Shown: positions 8,054 to 16,759, counted from the stretch's first letter. The stretch is 64,000 bases of DNA from Alphaproteobacteria bacterium (GCA_030427405.1 JAUHXK010000007.1:1-64000); one strand, 5' to 3'. A program made the numbers and translations. The notes: generated from the letters alone by a model not told the origin.

Positions 8054-9145
8054 TTATTGCGCAAGCCACGCCTGGAATTTGGCGTCGATATCATCGCGGT
8101 AATCGGCCCAGAACTCGTAGTTGTACAGGAACGTGTTCTTGGCGTTTTCCGGATCGGTCGGCATGTGCGGTGCCATGTCGATGCCCAGTTCGGCGTGCTG
8201 ACCCACCAGCGGAGCCGACGAGGCACGGGCAGGACCGTACGAGATGTACTTGGCCTGATCCGCCAGACGCTGGGTGTCGGTTGCGAACATGATGTAGTCC
8301 AGCGCCCGGGCCTTGCGCTCGTCGCTCAGACCGGCGGGGATGATCCAGCCGTCAAGGTCAAACACCTGCGCGTCCCACAACATGGCGACCGGCTGTTTCT
8401 GTTCTTCGATCACGCTGAACAGACGACCATTATAGGTCGAGCCCATGACGACTTCGCCATCAGCCAGAAGCTGCGGCGTGTCTGCGCCTGCGGACCACCA
8501 GACGACGCTGTCCTTGATGGTGTCCAGTTTGGCAAGCGCCTGTTCCTGGCCTTCCGGGGTTGCCAGCACGTCATAGACGTCTTCCTTTGCGACGCCATCG
8601 CACAGCAGGGCCCATTCCATGTTGTTGATCGGGCGCTTCTCAAGCGAACGCTTGCCGGGATAGGCTTCCAGGTCGAATACGGCGCAGATATCGGTCGGCG
8701 GCGTGTCACCAACCAGATCGGTGCGATAGCCGAAAGTGGTCGAATAGACGATCTGAGGGATAAAGCAGTCGCTGACCAGCAGGTCGCCGAAATCATCCGC
8801 CGCCGAGGTGCCGTCGGGTGCGGGGGCCAGCATGGTGTCAGGGTCGATTTCCATCGCCAGACCTTCGTCGCACAGGCGGATCGCATCCGCTGCAACAACG
8901 TCAACCACGTCCCAGGTGATGTTGCCCGCTTCGTTCATCGCGCGCAGCTTGGCCACCGCTTCGGCCGAGCTGTCATCGTTCAGGATGGTGACGCCGGTCT
9001 TTTCCGAATAGGGCTCGTGATAGGCTTTGAGCTGCGACTTGGAATAAGCGCCGCCCCAAGACACGATGGTCATCTCTTCGGCTGAAACACCCCCGGCTGC
9101 TGTCGCAAGAACAGCGGCTGTAAGCATTGTTTTCGTCGGTTTCAT
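8054..9145 (-). CDS. Periplasmic solute-binding protein of the polyamine/spermidine type (PotD-like)
   Basis: A 363-residue extracellular binding protein. It has a signal peptide (MKPTKTMLTAAVLATAAGGVSAEE, cleavage expected after VSA), followed by TIVSWGGAYSKSQLKAY, the typical beginning of the PotD/opine-binding family. Later family features are the WDVVDV segment and LLADGEVVMGSTYNGR. It feeds the two permeases downstream. The gene lies between the ATPase gene (gap 113 bases) and the PotB-like gene. The ligand cannot be deduced; relatives bind putrescine, spermidine, opines or betaine-like compounds. Confidence 0.9.
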   Translation of the reverse strand: MKPTKTMLTAAVLATAAGGVSAEEMTIVSWGGAYSKSQLKAYHEPYSEKTGVTILNDDSSAEAVAKLRAMNEAGNITWDVVDVVAADAIRLCDEGLAMEIDPDTMLAPAPDGTSAADDFGDLLVSDCFIPQIVYSTTFGYRTDLVGDTPPTDICAVFDLEAYPGKRSLEKRPINNMEWALLCDGVAKEDVYDVLATPEGQEQALAKLDTIKDSVVWWSAGADTPQLLADGEVVMGSTYNGRLFSVIEEQKQPVAMLWDAQVFDLDGWIIPAGLSDERKARALDYIMFATDTQRLADQAKYISYGPARASSAPLVGQHAELGIDMAPHMPTDPENAKNTFLYNYEFWADYRDDIDAKFQAWLAQ

Positions 9146-9249
9146 TTGTACGTAACTCCCAGTTTATCCCGCTTGGTGTTGTGCCGGCTGACGCACGGGT
9201 TTCTCGCCAGCCCGTCTTTCAGTTGGGCCTTGCCTTGCTGGCGTTGTGC

Positions 9250-9268
9250 GGACGCCGTTCAGGCGTCC
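9250..9268. repeat. Hairpin across the ATPase stop codon
   Basis: GGACGCC (9250-9256) and GGCGTCC (9262-9268) form a perfect 7-bp stem with a 5-base loop. The stop codon of the ATPase gene (9259-9261) lies in the loop. There is no T-run, so it is more likely a processing or stability element between the ATPase and the binding-protein genes than a terminator. Confidence 0.5.
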
Positions 9269-10359
9269 AGCGCACGGCAGTCCTTGGCAAGCCAACCGAT
9301 TTCGATTTCCTGGCCGGGTTTCAGCCTTACCGCGTCCGGCGCGTTCCGGGTCTTGACGATGAACTCGTCATTGCCGGCAACCGACATCCGGAACCGGAAG
9401 ACATCCCCCATATAGATGAATTCCTTGACCGTCGCCTTGAGCGTGTGGGCGTCGGCATGCAGCCGGTCCTTGTTGAATTCGACTCGCTCTGGCCGGATCG
9501 AAACCTTGGTCCGCTCGCCGGGTTGGCTGACGTTGATTGGCACGGCGTCAATTTCGGACCCGTCGTCCAGCGCAATCAGGCAGGCGTCGCCATCAATGGA
9601 CTTTACGGTGCCTTCCAGCGTGTTGTTTTCACCGATAAACTGCGCCACGAATGAGTTTTCGGGCTCTTCATACAGTTGGTCCGGCGGGGCCAGTTGCTGA
9701 ATGCGGCCATCGTCGAACACGGCCACGCGATCCGACATCGTCAGGGCTTCGGTCTGGTCGTGGGTCACGTAGACGGTCGTGATGCCCAGCTCATGCGCAA
9801 GGCGCGTGATCTCGAACTGCATGTGCTCGCGCAGCTGCTTATCCAATGCGCCCAGCGGTTCGTCCATCAGCACCAGTTCCGGTTCGAAAACCAGTGCCCG
9901 TGCCAGCGCAATCCGCTGTTGCTGACCGCCGGACAATTGCGCCGGACGACGACCGCCAAAGGCCCCCATCTGCACCATGTCCAGCGCACGCTGCACCTTG
10001 GCCTCACGCTCGGACTTGCCCAGTTTTCGGACCTCAAGCGGGAAGGACAGGTTTTCCGCCACCGTCATGTGCGGAAACAGGGCATAGTTCTGAAAGACCA
10101 TGCCAATTCCGCGCTTGTGTGGTGGAATGTTGTTGATCGGGCGGCCATCCAAAAGAATCTCGCCGTGGGTCGCCGTTTCAAACCCTGCCAACATCATCAG
10201 GCATGTGGTTTTGCCAGACCCTGACGGGCCAAGCATGGTCAGAAACTCGCCCTTGGGCATCGCCAGGTTCAGATCTTTGACAACAAGATTTTCGCCGTCA
10301 TAAGATTTTTGCACGCGTTGAAACTCGACAAACGCGGCGTCGTTTTTCGTTTCGGTCAC
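9259..10359 (-). CDS. ABC transporter ATP-binding protein, PotA-like
   Basis: Cytoplasmic ATPase of the importer. All nucleotide-binding motifs are intact: Walker A GPSGSGKT at residues 44-51, signature LSGGQ at 142-146, Walker B LVLMDE at 162-167 and the switch His200 (VYVTHDQTEA). The part after about residue 280 is a TOBE-type regulatory domain (KVSIRPERVEF). Length 366 aa matches PotA. It is the first transporter gene, 132 bases after the racemase-like gene, followed by the binding protein and the two permeases. Confidence 0.93.
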   Translation of the reverse strand: MTETKNDAAFVEFQRVQKSYDGENLVVKDLNLAMPKGEFLTMLGPSGSGKTTCLMMLAGFETATHGEILLDGRPINNIPPHKRGIGMVFQNYALFPHMTVAENLSFPLEVRKLGKSEREAKVQRALDMVQMGAFGGRRPAQLSGGQQQRIALARALVFEPELVLMDEPLGALDKQLREHMQFEITRLAHELGITTVYVTHDQTEALTMSDRVAVFDDGRIQQLAPPDQLYEEPENSFVAQFIGENNTLEGTVKSIDGDACLIALDDGSEIDAVPINVSQPGERTKVSIRPERVEFNKDRLHADAHTLKATVKEFIYMGDVFRFRMSVAGNDEFIVKTRNAPDAVRLKPGQEIEIGWLAKDCRALDA

Positions 10360-10491
10360 AAGACCCCCTGTTTCGCCAAATGATTACCCGGATTTTCCAG
10401 GCTCATTCGATCATCTCAAGCATTGCGCCCGAGGCTAACAAATGCTCGCAGGGCCGTAAAGGCAACGGGCGGCCCAATGCGCCGCTTTGGC

Positions 10492-11205
10492 CTAGAAATG
10501 CGACATGTTTAGGCGCATCATGTCCCAGCAAAGGCTGTGATTGCTGGACAAAACCGGTTTGCCAATTTTTTCCGCGACCTTGGAAATAACACCGGCTGTG
10601 CGCAAATTCGTACAGCTGATAAAGACCGCGTCGACCGAGGGGTCCGACCCCAGTCGGATGGCGGCTTCGAGGGTGGATTGCTCGGATATGCGGGCCACCT
10701 TGGCCTCTTGCGCCTCGCCGAAACTGCCGAAAACCTGTGTTGAAATCCCGTGCCGTGCAAAGGCCGCGCGCAGGGGTGTATTGACCTCTTCGATATACGG
10801 GGACAACAGCGCAAATTTCGAAACGCCCAAATGTGCGGCATGCGCGATTGCGGCGCGCAGCGGGTTGGTGACGGATCGGGTGTTGCAGCCCTGCCTGACA
10901 AGGGTTTCCACCCGTCCGGACCCGATGACCGAGCTTGCCGAGGTGCAGGCATACCCCACCACGCGATATTCGGGCGACCCGGGCAAAAGCGCGGCGGCGG
11001 CAGGCAGGGTCCGTTCCATCCGTGCCAGAGTGTCGGTTCGAACCTCGGCGTCGCTTGGTATCCGGGACACGTAGACGGGGCAGCGGCTTTGGGCAAAAAA
11101 CGTGCGGAACTCGGGCTCGATCGTTTCATCGGCCTGCAAAACGATCAGCCCCATCGGTGTGGCCTGTGGATCGTCGGCGTCAAAGGTGCAGGGCAAGATG
11201 TTCAC
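10492..11205 (-). CDS. Asp/Glu racemase-superfamily protein (maleate isomerase / EutA-like)
   Basis: A 237-residue enzyme of the Asp/Glu racemase and arylmalonate decarboxylase superfamily. Both cysteines used for proton transfer in two-base members are present: Cys87 in VGYACTSAS and Cys198 in VFISCTNLRT. The C-terminal PVLSSNHSLCWDMMR stretch is typical of the EutA/maleate isomerase branch. EutA proteins occur in ectoine-degradation operons, but the other ectoine genes (eutC, eutE) are absent here. The start shares ATGA with the M24 gene stop, so it is translationally coupled to it. Reaction unknown; racemisation or isomerisation of an acid intermediate is likely. Confidence 0.78.
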   Translation of the reverse strand: MNILPCTFDADDPQATPMGLIVLQADETIEPEFRTFFAQSRCPVYVSRIPSDAEVRTDTLARMERTLPAAAALLPGSPEYRVVGYACTSASSVIGSGRVETLVRQGCNTRSVTNPLRAAIAHAAHLGVSKFALLSPYIEEVNTPLRAAFARHGISTQVFGSFGEAQEAKVARISEQSTLEAAIRLGSDPSVDAVFISCTNLRTAGVISKVAEKIGKPVLSSNHSLCWDMMRLNMSHF

Positions 11206-12347
11206 AGCGTCGCAACCTCTGGTCCGGTCCGGGGGCTCAGGTACCGTGGGGCACCCGCTGTGATCAGAATATCTTCTTCATGGACCATGATGCCGCCTTC
11301 GGTTTCAATTCCCGGTTCCAGCGTCAGGACCATTCCGGGTTCCAAAACGGTATCATCAGCCGCGATCAGCGACGGCCATTCGGTCAGGGACATACCCAGG
11401 CCGTGGCCAAGCCGCCCGGCATCCGTTCCGGCGCCGCCCTGGGAAAGCACAGAGTTCATGGCGTGAAACAGGTCGGCGGCGGTGGCGCCGGGGCGGGCCA
11501 GGTCGAACGCCGCGTCGCAGGCCTCCACCAGCCGTCGATGCGCCGAGCGAACCGGTTCGGTGGCCGCGCCCACCGACCAGTTGCGGTCAAAGTCGCAAAA
11601 ATAACCGTCCCAGACCAATCCGGTATCCAACATCAGGACATCGCCAGCCTTCAGCGGGGCAGGGCGAGCGGGGGAAATGACGTCCGGATACCCCCCGGGG
11701 CCCGCGCCGCCCGCCAGGTAAGGCACCCAGTCCGCCCCCTCGTCGAGGCACAGCATCTGGAACCGCCGAAAAACCTGATCCAGTGGCGTTCCTGCCGTGG
11801 CTATTTCCGGCACCCGTGCGAAAGCGCGACCGGCAATGGCGCAGGCGGTTTCAATTTTCGCAATCTCGGCCTGCGATTTTATCATCCGCAGGCGCCGCAG
11901 AATACCCTTGTCGCCTGCGATCTGGCGGCGATCGATCATGCCGCCCAGCCGGGTCAGATCAGCCAGCGGCATGCGAATATGCGTTTCGATTCCGTCAGGA
12001 CACCCGATCGTTTCGCCTTGGGGGACGATTTCCCGCAAAGTGCCGGCCAAAAGCGTAAGGCCGTCATCCCCGGGGTTCGGGGCGCTCCAGGTTCTTATGT
12101 CCTTGATCCAGGTCTGCTCCATCAATGCGGCCCCGATCGAGGGGATGACGGCCACCGGCGGACCGCTGGCGGGAACGATGACAAACCAGGGCCGGGTCGG
12201 GCTTTCCCAGAACCGGGTCAGGAACCCGGTGAAATAGCGAACCTCGGGTTCGGTTGTCAGCAGCAGCGCCGACAGGCCTGCCGTCGCCATCAAGACCTCG
12301 GCTCGTTCCGTCCGGGTAATGAATTCCTGTGTATCAAACCCTCTCAT
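11202..12347 (-). CDS. M24-family metallohydrolase (Xaa-Pro aminopeptidase-like)
   Basis: A 381-residue pita-bread hydrolase with N-terminal creatinase/prolidase domain and C-terminal catalytic domain. All five metal ligands are present: Asp241 (LMLDTG), Asp252 (CDFDRN), His315 (GHGLGMS), Glu344 (TLEPG) and Glu358 (VHEED). It therefore differs from the metal-free creatinase at the other end of the cluster. The ATG at 12347 forms an ATGA overlap with the PLP-enzyme stop and is preferred to the ORF start at 12371. Its own stop overlaps the racemase-like start. It could be a dipeptidase or an amide hydrolase acting on an N-modified amino acid. It does not look close to ectoine hydrolase DoeA/EutD as I remember it. 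Confidence 0.85.
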   Translation of the reverse strand: MRGFDTQEFITRTERAEVLMATAGLSALLLTTEPEVRYFTGFLTRFWESPTRPWFVIVPASGPPVAVIPSIGAALMEQTWIKDIRTWSAPNPGDDGLTLLAGTLREIVPQGETIGCPDGIETHIRMPLADLTRLGGMIDRRQIAGDKGILRRLRMIKSQAEIAKIETACAIAGRAFARVPEIATAGTPLDQVFRRFQMLCLDEGADWVPYLAGGAGPGGYPDVISPARPAPLKAGDVLMLDTGLVWDGYFCDFDRNWSVGAATEPVRSAHRRLVEACDAAFDLARPGATAADLFHAMNSVLSQGGAGTDAGRLGHGLGMSLTEWPSLIAADDTVLEPGMVLTLEPGIETEGGIMVHEEDILITAGAPRYLSPRTGPEVATL

Positions 12348-13387
12348 GCCGGTTGCTCGGTGAGGATGCACAGCACCCTGTCATGTTCAGCGATATTCAG
12401 GGCCGCGCGGCTTGCGTCATCCATAACGGCAGCCAGCCCTGCGCCGCCCGAGGCCGTCGTGGCGAACCCCGCAGCGGCCATTTTCGGCAATTGCGCCGCG
12501 ACGTGGGGGTCGTCAAGGGACAGGAAGAGATCAGCATCCCTTGCCAACCCGTTCAGCGCAATCAGCGAAGGTTCCTTGCAGTCCAGCCGCCCCATGATGC
12601 TGTCTGGCCCGGCTGCAAAGACAGGGTGCCCATTTTCGATGCTTGATTGCAGCGCCGGTGCCGCTGTGGGTTCGATCACACAAATGCGCGGTACATCGCC
12701 CCAGGCTTTGCGCGCATAGGCGGCAACAGCCCCGGCAAGGCCCCCGACGCCGGCCTGCAGCAAGATCACCGTGGGCATTTGCGGGCATTGACGAACCATT
12801 TCTGCCGCCAGTTGCAGGTAACCTTCCATCAGCAGGTAGGGCAGGTCGACATAGCCGTCCCAAGAACTGTCTGACAGCAGAACCCAGCCATTGTCGTGGG
12901 CTGCCTGACTGGCCGCCTCCATGCTGCCCGCATAATCCGCACCTGCGCGCACGACCTGGGCGTTTTGCGCCCGCAACCGGTTGGCAAAGCTTTCGGGGAC
13001 GGTTTCCGCGATGTAAACGACGGCCCCCGCCCCGAACATCCGGGCACCCGCTGCGACGCTTAGCCCATGATTGCCCGCGCTGGCGGTAACGTAGGTTCGG
13101 CCGCGCAAGCTGTGCATGTCGGGGCGTTCTGCGATGTCGCTGGCATGGCAGGCAATAACATAAGCCGCCCCCAGCGCCTTGAAGGACCCCAGGTTCATGC
13201 GGGTGCGTTCGTCCTTGACCCACAATGCGGCAACCGGGGCGAGCGAAGTCGCCTTGGTCAGGGGTGTTTCAGCAGTCGCCGGGCACAGCGACAACAAAGC
13301 GGCGATCCGCGATGCATCCGTTGACGGAAACGGGATGTCCCCAATCAGTTTGGCGCCGCCACGGTGTGGGTTGGGGATGAGTTTCAT
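12344..13387 (-). CDS. PLP-dependent fold-type II lyase, diaminopropionate ammonia-lyase-like
   Basis: First gene of the minus-strand cluster. The 347-residue protein opens with IPNPHRGG and has LGSFKALGAAY, where the Lys should carry PLP, then TASAGNHGLSVAAG as phosphate-side loop, and DSSWDGYVDLPYLLMEGY. This last segment and the NPHRG opening are features I associate with 2,3-diaminopropionate ammonia-lyase rather than threonine dehydratase. Typical DpaL is about 400 aa, so this is shorter. Such enzymes remove ammonia from diaminopropionate or beta-substituted amino acids. The ribosome site is GCAGGAG just upstream; a TTGACA hexamer at 13438-13443 (minus strand) is a possible -35. Confidence 0.8.
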   Translation of the reverse strand: MKLIPNPHRGGAKLIGDIPFPSTDASRIAALLSLCPATAETPLTKATSLAPVAALWVKDERTRMNLGSFKALGAAYVIACHASDIAERPDMHSLRGRTYVTASAGNHGLSVAAGARMFGAGAVVYIAETVPESFANRLRAQNAQVVRAGADYAGSMEAASQAAHDNGWVLLSDSSWDGYVDLPYLLMEGYLQLAAEMVRQCPQMPTVILLQAGVGGLAGAVAAYARKAWGDVPRICVIEPTAAPALQSSIENGHPVFAAGPDSIMGRLDCKEPSLIALNGLARDADLFLSLDDPHVAAQLPKMAAAGFATTASGGAGLAAVMDDASRAALNIAEHDRVLCILTEQPA

Positions 13388-13575
13388 GGCGCGCTCCTGC
13401 GGGCTGGTTTCTTGACGTGATCGAAAGCCGGGGTTCGTGTCAAGCGTGGCCGCGACAGAAACCGGCCAGTCGGTGGTGGCCGCGTGGCTTTGTAACGTCT
13501 TTCCAATTGCAAGCCTTGGCTGTAAGGAGTTCCCACGTCACCAAAAACGCACCGGAAACCAGCGATACGGTGCAT

Positions 13576-13661
13576 GCGGGCGTGATGGAATGGTAGACAT
13601 ATCAGACTTAAAATCTGAAGGGGATTTCCCCGTGTGGGTTCGAGTCCCACCGCCCGCACCA
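13576..13661 (+). tRNA. tRNA-Leu, anticodon TAA
   Basis: Complete class II tRNA of 86 bases including encoded CCA. Acceptor stem GCGGGCG (13576-13582) pairs with CGCCCGC (13651-13657); discriminator A is followed by CCA at 13659-13661. Anticodon stem TCAGA/TCTGA encloses CTTAAAA, giving anticodon TAA. The long variable arm GGGGATTTCCCC and the T-arm GTGGGTTCGAGTCCCAC are present. It reads UUA/UUG codons. Confidence 0.97.
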
Positions 13662-13872
13662 TTGACGTTTGGCTGAAATGACAATGGCTTGGACGGCGCT
13701 GGCGTGACCGGTTCAATCCGTCATCATTTGGGGGCGCCGGGGCGGTGTTGCGCGGCAGACCCCCGCAAGACATTTGAAATCAACGCGGTTCGGCGTGGGG
13801 CAATTCGCCGGGGGGCAGGCGGAAAACCATGCGCGAGGCCATTTGCGAAAACGTGCGGGCGGGCGCAGCAAT

Positions 13873-13886
13873 CTGATGCAAATCAA
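13873..13886. promoter_or_regulatory. FNR/FnrL-type box
   Basis: CTGATGCAAATCAA is one mismatch from the TTGAT-N4-ATCAA consensus of FNR-family regulators. A TATTGTAATGT stretch at 13904-13914 offers a -10 element; with a transcription start near 13921 the box would be centred near -41.5, the classic activating position. The gene served is the small membrane protein at 13949. The rest of 13662-13948 shows no gene I can support. Confidence 0.65.
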
Positions 13887-13948
13887 AGCCACTCACATTC
13901 CCATATTGTAATGTGTTTTGCAGACACCAACCAACAGGACATAGGACC

Positions 13949-14131
13949 ATGATACGTCTTGCCGCCATGCTGTATTCTTTGATTGCAACCGCCCTTGCAG
14001 GGTCGGCCGTTATTGCGGTTCTTGCTGCGGGCATGATCTCGACCACGGCAATTGTTGCTGCGGCTGCGATTGGGTTTGTCGCCGCAGCCCCGGTGTCATG
14101 GTTGGTCTCGCGGCGTCTGTACCAGGGCTGA
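13949..14131 (+). CDS. Small hydrophobic membrane protein
   Basis: A 60-residue protein, MIRLAAMLYSLIATALAG onward, with two predicted membrane helices (about residues 3-26 and 29-50) and a short basic tail, SWLVSRRLYQG. The ATG at 13949 has AGGAC 9 bases upstream and is preferred over the start at 13913, which would overlap the promoter. An FNR-type box lies about 63 bases upstream, so expression under low oxygen is likely. I believe similar small proteins occur in other Rhodobacterales but I cannot name a function. It is convergent with the hydrolase at 14141. Confidence 0.7.
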   Translation: MIRLAAMLYSLIATALAGSAVIAVLAAGMISTTAIVAAAAIGFVAAAPVSWLVSRRLYQG

Positions 14132-14140
14132 CGATGCTTG

Positions 14141-14899
14141 TCAGGTGTTCAGAAAGGTTCTGACCGCGGCTTCGAACTCGCGGGGTTTTTCGGCATGCAG
14201 CCAATGGCCCGCGCCGGGGATCTTGGCGAAACGGGCGTTGGGAAACTGTTCCCGGATTGTCGCGCGGTGTTCGGGCAGGACATAATCGGACTCGGCACCG
14301 GACAAAAACAGCGCGGAACCGGGCCAGTCACCGGGCAGGTCAGGGAAGCCCATGATGTTCGGCATCTGGTCGGCAAGGGCATCCAGGTTCAGCCGCCATT
14401 TCTTTCCCGCCACATCCAGCGATTGCGTGAAAAAGCTCTGCAAGGCTTTTTCGACGCCCAGATCGGCCAGTTGCTGTTCCGCGTCCGATCGCCGCTCGAT
14501 GCGTGACAAATCGACGGCGCGCATGGCCGTGATGTATTTCAGCTGGCTATGCGTATAGGCCACGGGTGCGATGTCGGCCACCACCAGCCTGTGCACCAGG
14601 TCGGGGTATTGCAGGGCAAGGGTCATCGACGCCTTGCCGCCCATCGAATGCCCCAACACATCAGCTTTGCCGCCAATGCTGCGGATCACTTTTGCAAGGT
14701 CCTGCGCCATGCTGGGATAATCATGCGTATCACTATGGTCGCTAAACCCGTGGTTGCGCATGTCAACCGCGATAACCTGCCGTTCGTTGCTCAGGCGCCG
14801 CGCGATGACGCCCCAGTTCCGGGCCGAGCCGTAAAGACCGTGGGCAATCACAAGAGGGGGCGCCGATGTTGCGTCGCCGTGAAGGATCGTGTTCAGCAT
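14141..14899 (-). CDS. Alpha/beta-fold hydrolase (YbfF-like esterase)
   Basis: A 252-residue cytoplasmic alpha/beta hydrolase. It has the oxyanion segment IAHGLYGSARNW, the nucleophile elbow GHSMGGKA with Ser85, and the C-terminal GAGHWLH catalytic His. The MRNHGFSDHS motif after strand 4 is typical of the YbfF/ABHD11 branch, which hydrolyses acyl-CoA or short esters. ATG 14899 is preferred because residues before it (MGLAVRTRRLYHGD) do not match the family. It runs divergently from the gene at 14990. Confidence 0.85.
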   Translation of the reverse strand: MLNTILHGDATSAPPLVIAHGLYGSARNWGVIARRLSNERQVIAVDMRNHGFSDHSDTHDYPSMAQDLAKVIRSIGGKADVLGHSMGGKASMTLALQYPDLVHRLVVADIAPVAYTHSQLKYITAMRAVDLSRIERRSDAEQQLADLGVEKALQSFFTQSLDVAGKKWRLNLDALADQMPNIMGFPDLPGDWPGSALFLSGAESDYVLPEHRATIREQFPNARFAKIPGAGHWLHAEKPREFEAAVRTFLNT

Positions 14900-14989
14900 A
14901 TCGCCGTGATACAAGCGCCGGGTCCGAACGGCCAGCCCCATTGTGTGCCGTTTCCGCCCCCGTTACTGTGCGCCAACAGGAGGCGCCAG

Positions 14990-15364
14990 ATGTCGCAGGA
15001 AACAGATATCCAGTCCCGGATCGCGCAGACAATTGAATTGCTGCGCAAGAAACTGGGGGTGCGCGACAAGACCCTTGCGGCCTCGGTCCGGCGCGCGAAA
15101 CGACGCCTTCCGCGCAGAATATACAAACAGGCGCAGGTTCTGGCCAAGGCCGAGCCGATGGTCGAACATCCCAAGCTGCGCCTGGTTTTGGATACGCCCG
15201 CGCTGGAAAAGGCCGCCGAAGACGTTCAGCGGCACCTGAACGGGATCAACCTGGCCGATCGGCGTTGGGGGTGGGTCCTGGGCGTTTTGGGGTCGCTTGC
15301 CCTTGGCCTGCTGGTGCTGTCTGCCGCGACCGTCGCGGTGCTCAGGTGGCGCGGTTTTATCTGA
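14990..15364 (+). CDS. Hypothetical protein with one C-terminal membrane helix
   Basis: A 124-residue protein that I do not recognise. The first 90 residues are charged and helical (RKKLGVRDKTLAASVRRA, then a basic KRRLPRRIYKQ patch). Residues about 100-120 form one membrane helix (WVLGVLGSLALGLLVLSA) with a short tail. A good ribosome site, ACAGGAGG, lies about 8 bases before the ATG. The shape suggests an inner-membrane protein with a cytoplasmic helical domain. A hairpin follows its stop. Confidence 0.75.
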   Translation: MSQETDIQSRIAQTIELLRKKLGVRDKTLAASVRRAKRRLPRRIYKQAQVLAKAEPMVEHPKLRLVLDTPALEKAAEDVQRHLNGINLADRRWGWVLGVLGSLALGLLVLSAATVAVLRWRGFI

Positions 15365-15415
15365 CGGGCTGCGCATTGGCCTTGTCCGGGTGCAGCCAAA
15401 GGCAATCGACGAACA

Positions 15416-15437
15416 ACGGCGCCGCATAGGGCGCCGT
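15416..15437. terminator. Hairpin between convergent genes
   Basis: ACGGCGCC (15416-15423) and GGCGCCGT (15430-15437) form a perfect 8-bp stem with a 6-base loop. It lies between the convergent membrane-protein gene and glyA. T-tracts are weak (AATCCTTGTTT on the plus side), so the terminator role is likely but not certain. Confidence 0.55.
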
Positions 15438-15463
15438 AATCCTTGTTTCGTGGCCTACGCGGA

Positions 15464-16759
15464 TCAGAGGTTCGGGTAGATCGGGAACCGTGCGCAAAGC
15501 TCGGCGACTTCGGCTTTGACCTTGGCCTCGACCTCGGCATTGCCGTCTTCGCCATTGGCGGCCAGACCGTCGACCACTTCGATGATCCAGTCCGCGATCT
15601 GGCGGAACTCAACCTCGCCGAAGCCGCGCGTTGTACCGGCGGGGGAACCCAGACGGATGCCCGAGGTGATGGTCGGCTTTTCCGGGTCAAACGGCACGCC
15701 GTTCTTGTTGCAGGTGATATGCGCGCGGCCCAAGGCCTTTTCGGTGGCGTTGCCCTTGACACCTTTGGGGCGCAGGTCGACCAGCACCACATGGGTGTCG
15801 GTGCCGTGGGTTACGGTGTCCAGACCGCCCTTGATCAGCTGATCCGACAGCGCCTGCGCGTTTGTCACGACCTGCTGGATATAGCTTTTGAACTCGGGGC
15901 GCAGCGCCTCACCGAAAGCAACCGCCTTGCCTGCAATGACATGCATCAGCGGGCCACCCTGAATACCTGGGAAGATGGCCGAGTTCACTTTCTTGGCGAT
16001 CGCCTCATCATTGGTCAGGATCATGCCGCCACGCGGGCCGCGCAGGGTCTTGTGCGTGGTGGTGGTCGCCACATGGGCATGGGGGAAGGGGCTGGGATGC
16101 TCGCCTGCGGCCACCAGACCGGCGAAATGCGCCATGTCCACGTGCAGGTAGGCCCCGACCATATCGGCGATCTCGCGCATGCGGGCAAAGTCGATCTGAC
16201 GCGGGATGGCCGAGCCGCCCGCGATGATCAGCTTGGGGTTATGCTCTTTCGCCAGCGCCTCGACCTGATCATAGTCCAGCATGTTGTCCTGCTGGCGCAC
16301 GCCGTATTGCACGGCGTTGAACCACTTGCCCGACTGGTTCGGGCGCGCGCCGTGGGTCAGGTGACCGCCAGCGTCCAGCGACATCCCCAGAATGGTGTCG
16401 CCGGGCTGAATAAGCGCCTGGAACACACCCTGGTTGGCCTGGCTGCCCGAGTTCGGCTGCACATTGGCAAATTCACAGCCAAACAGCTCTTTCGCGCGGT
16501 CGATGGCTAGGTTCTCGGCGATATCGACGAACTGGCAGCCGCCATAGTAGCGACGGCCGGGATAGCCTTCGGCGTATTTGTTGGTCATCACCGAACCCTG
16601 CGCCTCCATCACGGCGGCAGAGACAATGTTTTCCGAGGCAATCAACTCGATCTCGTCGCGCTGACGGCCCAGTTCGGAGGTGATCGAGCCGAAAAGCTCG
16701 GGGTCGCGATCCGCAAGGGACTGGGTGAAGAAACCGGTATCACGAAGGTTGGCGTTCAT
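15464..16759 (-). CDS. glyA: Serine hydroxymethyltransferase
   Basis: PLP enzyme that interconverts serine and glycine while charging tetrahydrofolate with one carbon. The 431-residue protein has all hallmarks: [10 protein letters not shown] near the N-terminus, [15 protein letters not shown], the [10 protein letters not shown] cofactor loop, and the PLP lysine in [14 protein letters not shown]. Length is normal. It is divergent from nadK across a 168-base gap in which I see no clear operator. GlyA is a housekeeping enzyme of one-carbon metabolism. Confidence 0.97.
   Translation of the reverse strand: MNANLRDTGFFTQSLADRDPELFGSITSELGRQRDEIELIASENIVSAAVMEAQGSVMTNKYAEGYPGRRYYGGCQFVDIAENLAIDRAKELFGCEFANVQPNSGSQANQGVFQALIQPGDTILGMSLDAGGHLTHGARPNQSGKWFNAVQYGVRQQDNMLDYDQVEALAKEHNPKLIIAGGSAIPRQIDFARMREIADMVGAYLHVDMAHFAGLVAAGEHPSPFPHAHVATTTTHKTLRGPRGGMILTNDEAIAKKVNSAIFPGIQGGPLMHVIAGKAVAFGEALRPEFKSYIQQVVTNAQALSDQLIKGGLDTVTHGTDTHVVLVDLRPKGVKGNATEKALGRAHITCNKNGVPFDPEKPTITSGIRLGSPAGTTRGFGEVEFRQIADWIIEVVDGLAANGEDGNAEVEAKVKAEVAELCARFPIYPNL

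Noticed and set aside
11202..12347. Assignment of the M24 protein as ectoine hydrolase (DoeA/EutD)
   Set aside because: Neighbouring EutA-like and PLP genes suggested it, but the N-terminal domain does not resemble DoeA as I remember it and eutC/eutE are absent.
10935..12719. 594-codon plus-strand ORF opposite the M24 and PLP genes
   Set aside because: Shadow of three supported genes; its composition is that of a reverse-frame artefact.
13384..13773. Minus-strand ORF of 129 aa containing MVRAVGLEPTRGNPLQ
   Set aside because: It lies antisense across the tRNA-Leu gene. This peptide is a well-known false protein produced by translating the reverse strand of tRNA-Leu.
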